Positions 13,504 through 14,193 of a stretch of DNA of 14,193 bases are shown piece after piece. Origin of the DNA: Thermoflexales bacterium. Lineage in GTDB: Bacteria > Chloroflexota > Anaerolineae > Fen-1058. How positions within the stretch are numbered: position 1 is the first letter of the stretch; each line of letters opens with the position of its first letter. The translations under genes were made by a program, and so were the position numbers. A model generated the notes under the pieces. That model was not told where the DNA came from. It did not search any database and saw only the letters and a program-made list of their open reading frames with translations. The stretch lies in contig JAFGFO010000253.1 in assembly GCA_016931085.1 (NCBI GenBank), positions 1 to 14,193 of the forward strand, written 5' to 3'.

Positions 13504-14193
13504 TCACACATTCGCGTGGGTCTCGACCGCCGCCTTGATCATGGCCACGATCTCGGCCAGCGGCTTGGCCCCTAGTTGCTCGTTGTTGCGCAAGCGAACA
13601 TTGGCGGCGCCCTCGGCCTGCTCCTTGTCGCCCACGACCAACATATACGGGATTTTTTGCATCTGCGCCGCGCGAATCTTGGCGTTCATGCGCGCGCTCG
13701 AATCGTCCAGCTCGACGCGGATACCCTCGGCCTTGAGCGCCTGGCACACCTGCCGCGCATAGTCCACGTGCCGGTCGGCGATCGGGATCAGCTTGGCCTG
13801 CACCGGCGCCAGCCAGACCGGGAACGCCCCCGCGTAATGCTCGATCAGCACGCCGAAAAAGCGCTCGACCGAGCCCATCAGGGCGCGATGGATCATGTAC
13901 GGCCGGTGCTCCTGGCCATCTTCGCCGACGTAACTCAGGTTGAAGCGCTCCGACAGGTTGAAATCGAACTGGATCGTGCTCAACTGCCACTCGCGGCCCA
14001 GCGCGTCCTTGATCTTGAGGTCGATCTTGGGGCCATAGAAGGCCGCGCCGCCCTCGTCTACCTTATAGGGGATGTTGGCGCGCACCAGGGCCGCCCGCAG
14101 CGCCTCGGTCGGCGCTTCCCACTGTTCCGCCTCGCCGGCCGATTTCTCCGGGTCGCGCGTCGCCAGGTAGGCCTGGAAATCGCTAAAGCCAAA
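13504..14193 (-). CDS. thrS: Threonyl-tRNA synthetase, C-terminal part (N-terminus beyond window)
   Basis: Class II aminoacyl-tRNA synthetase that charges tRNA-Thr in the cytoplasm. The last 229 residues are visible; the full protein is usually about 570-650, so the TGS, editing and early catalytic regions lie outside. Diagnostic segments are EGGAAFYGPKIDL, the catalytic-core stretch HRPYMIHRALMGSVERFFGVLIEHYAGAFPVWLAPVQ (its histidine HRALMGS is the expected zinc ligand), and an anticodon-binding domain with VELDDSSARMNAKIRAAQMQKIPYMLVVG. It ends ETHANV with TGA at 13504-13506, followed by a stop-bearing heptamer array and a clear intrinsic terminator. The downstream ugd gene is therefore likely a separate transcription unit. 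Confidence 0.97.
   Translation of the reverse strand, partial: FGFSDFQAYLATRDPEKSAGEAEQWEAPTEALRAALVRANIPYKVDEGGAAFYGPKIDLKIKDALGREWQLSTIQFDFNLSERFNLSYVGEDGQEHRPYMIHRALMGSVERFFGVLIEHYAGAFPVWLAPVQAKLIPIADRHVDYARQVCQALKAEGIRVELDDSSARMNAKIRAAQMQKIPYMLVVGDKEQAEGAANVRLRNNEQLGAKPLAEIVAMIKAAVETHANV

Overview
The window looks like part of a GC-rich chromosome from an environmental Chloroflexota (Anaerolineae/Caldilineae-like) bacterium. This placement is inferred from large secreted multidomain proteins carrying a 'YLPLhhK' motif, a tandem pair of M16 peptidases, a ROK regulator beside a sugar ABC ATPase, frequent TTG/GTG starts, and intergenic DNA full of short tandem repeats. No rRNA, tRNA, CRISPR array or transposase was seen. 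Both window edges cut genes.

Layout. (1) 1-1941, minus strand: a ROK-family repressor followed after 58 bp by the N-terminal part of a MalK/UgpC/MsmK-type ATPase, so probably a sugar-uptake unit. (2) 1942-2153: a compact divergent control region. It has a near-consensus promoter for the ROK gene, a second promoter for the plus-strand genes, and two sets of short direct repeats spaced by whole helical turns. (3) 2154-8716, plus strand: two secreted proteases sharing a 4-base stop/start overlap. The first is a leishmanolysin-like zinc metalloprotease with Ig-like, FN3 and DNRLRE domains. The second is a Kp43-like S8 subtilase. (4) 8698-8730: a hairpin shared by the convergent S8 and acpS genes. 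(5) 8739-13503, minus strand: holo-ACP synthase, a catalytically dead M16 subunit, its active M16 partner, and UDP-glucose 6-dehydrogenase. (6) 13504 to the edge: the C-terminal part of threonyl-tRNA synthetase, with its own terminator.

How the genes work together. The two proteases are very likely co-expressed and exported, forming an extracellular proteolysis module. The two M16 proteins complement each other: one has the HxxEH zinc site and the other has the R-x6-Y pair but no zinc site, so they should form a heterodimer. AcpS, ThrRS and UDP-glucose dehydrogenase are housekeeping or envelope-precursor functions without an evident link to the proteases.

The most unusual feature is not a gene. 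Four consecutive minus-strand genes (dead M16, active M16, ugd, thrS) end inside or within a few bases of short 7-bp tandem repeats. The heptamer differs at each locus, but in the sense direction most units carry a stop trinucleotide (TAA, TAG or TGA). Because 7 is not a multiple of 3, longer arrays place stops in every reading frame. In the active M16 gene the array encodes the last residues of the protein. Further repeats (a CGCAAAG-type inverted repeat, and a 13-bp inverted repeat around the thrS terminator) suggest intergenic DNA shaped by small repeat elements.
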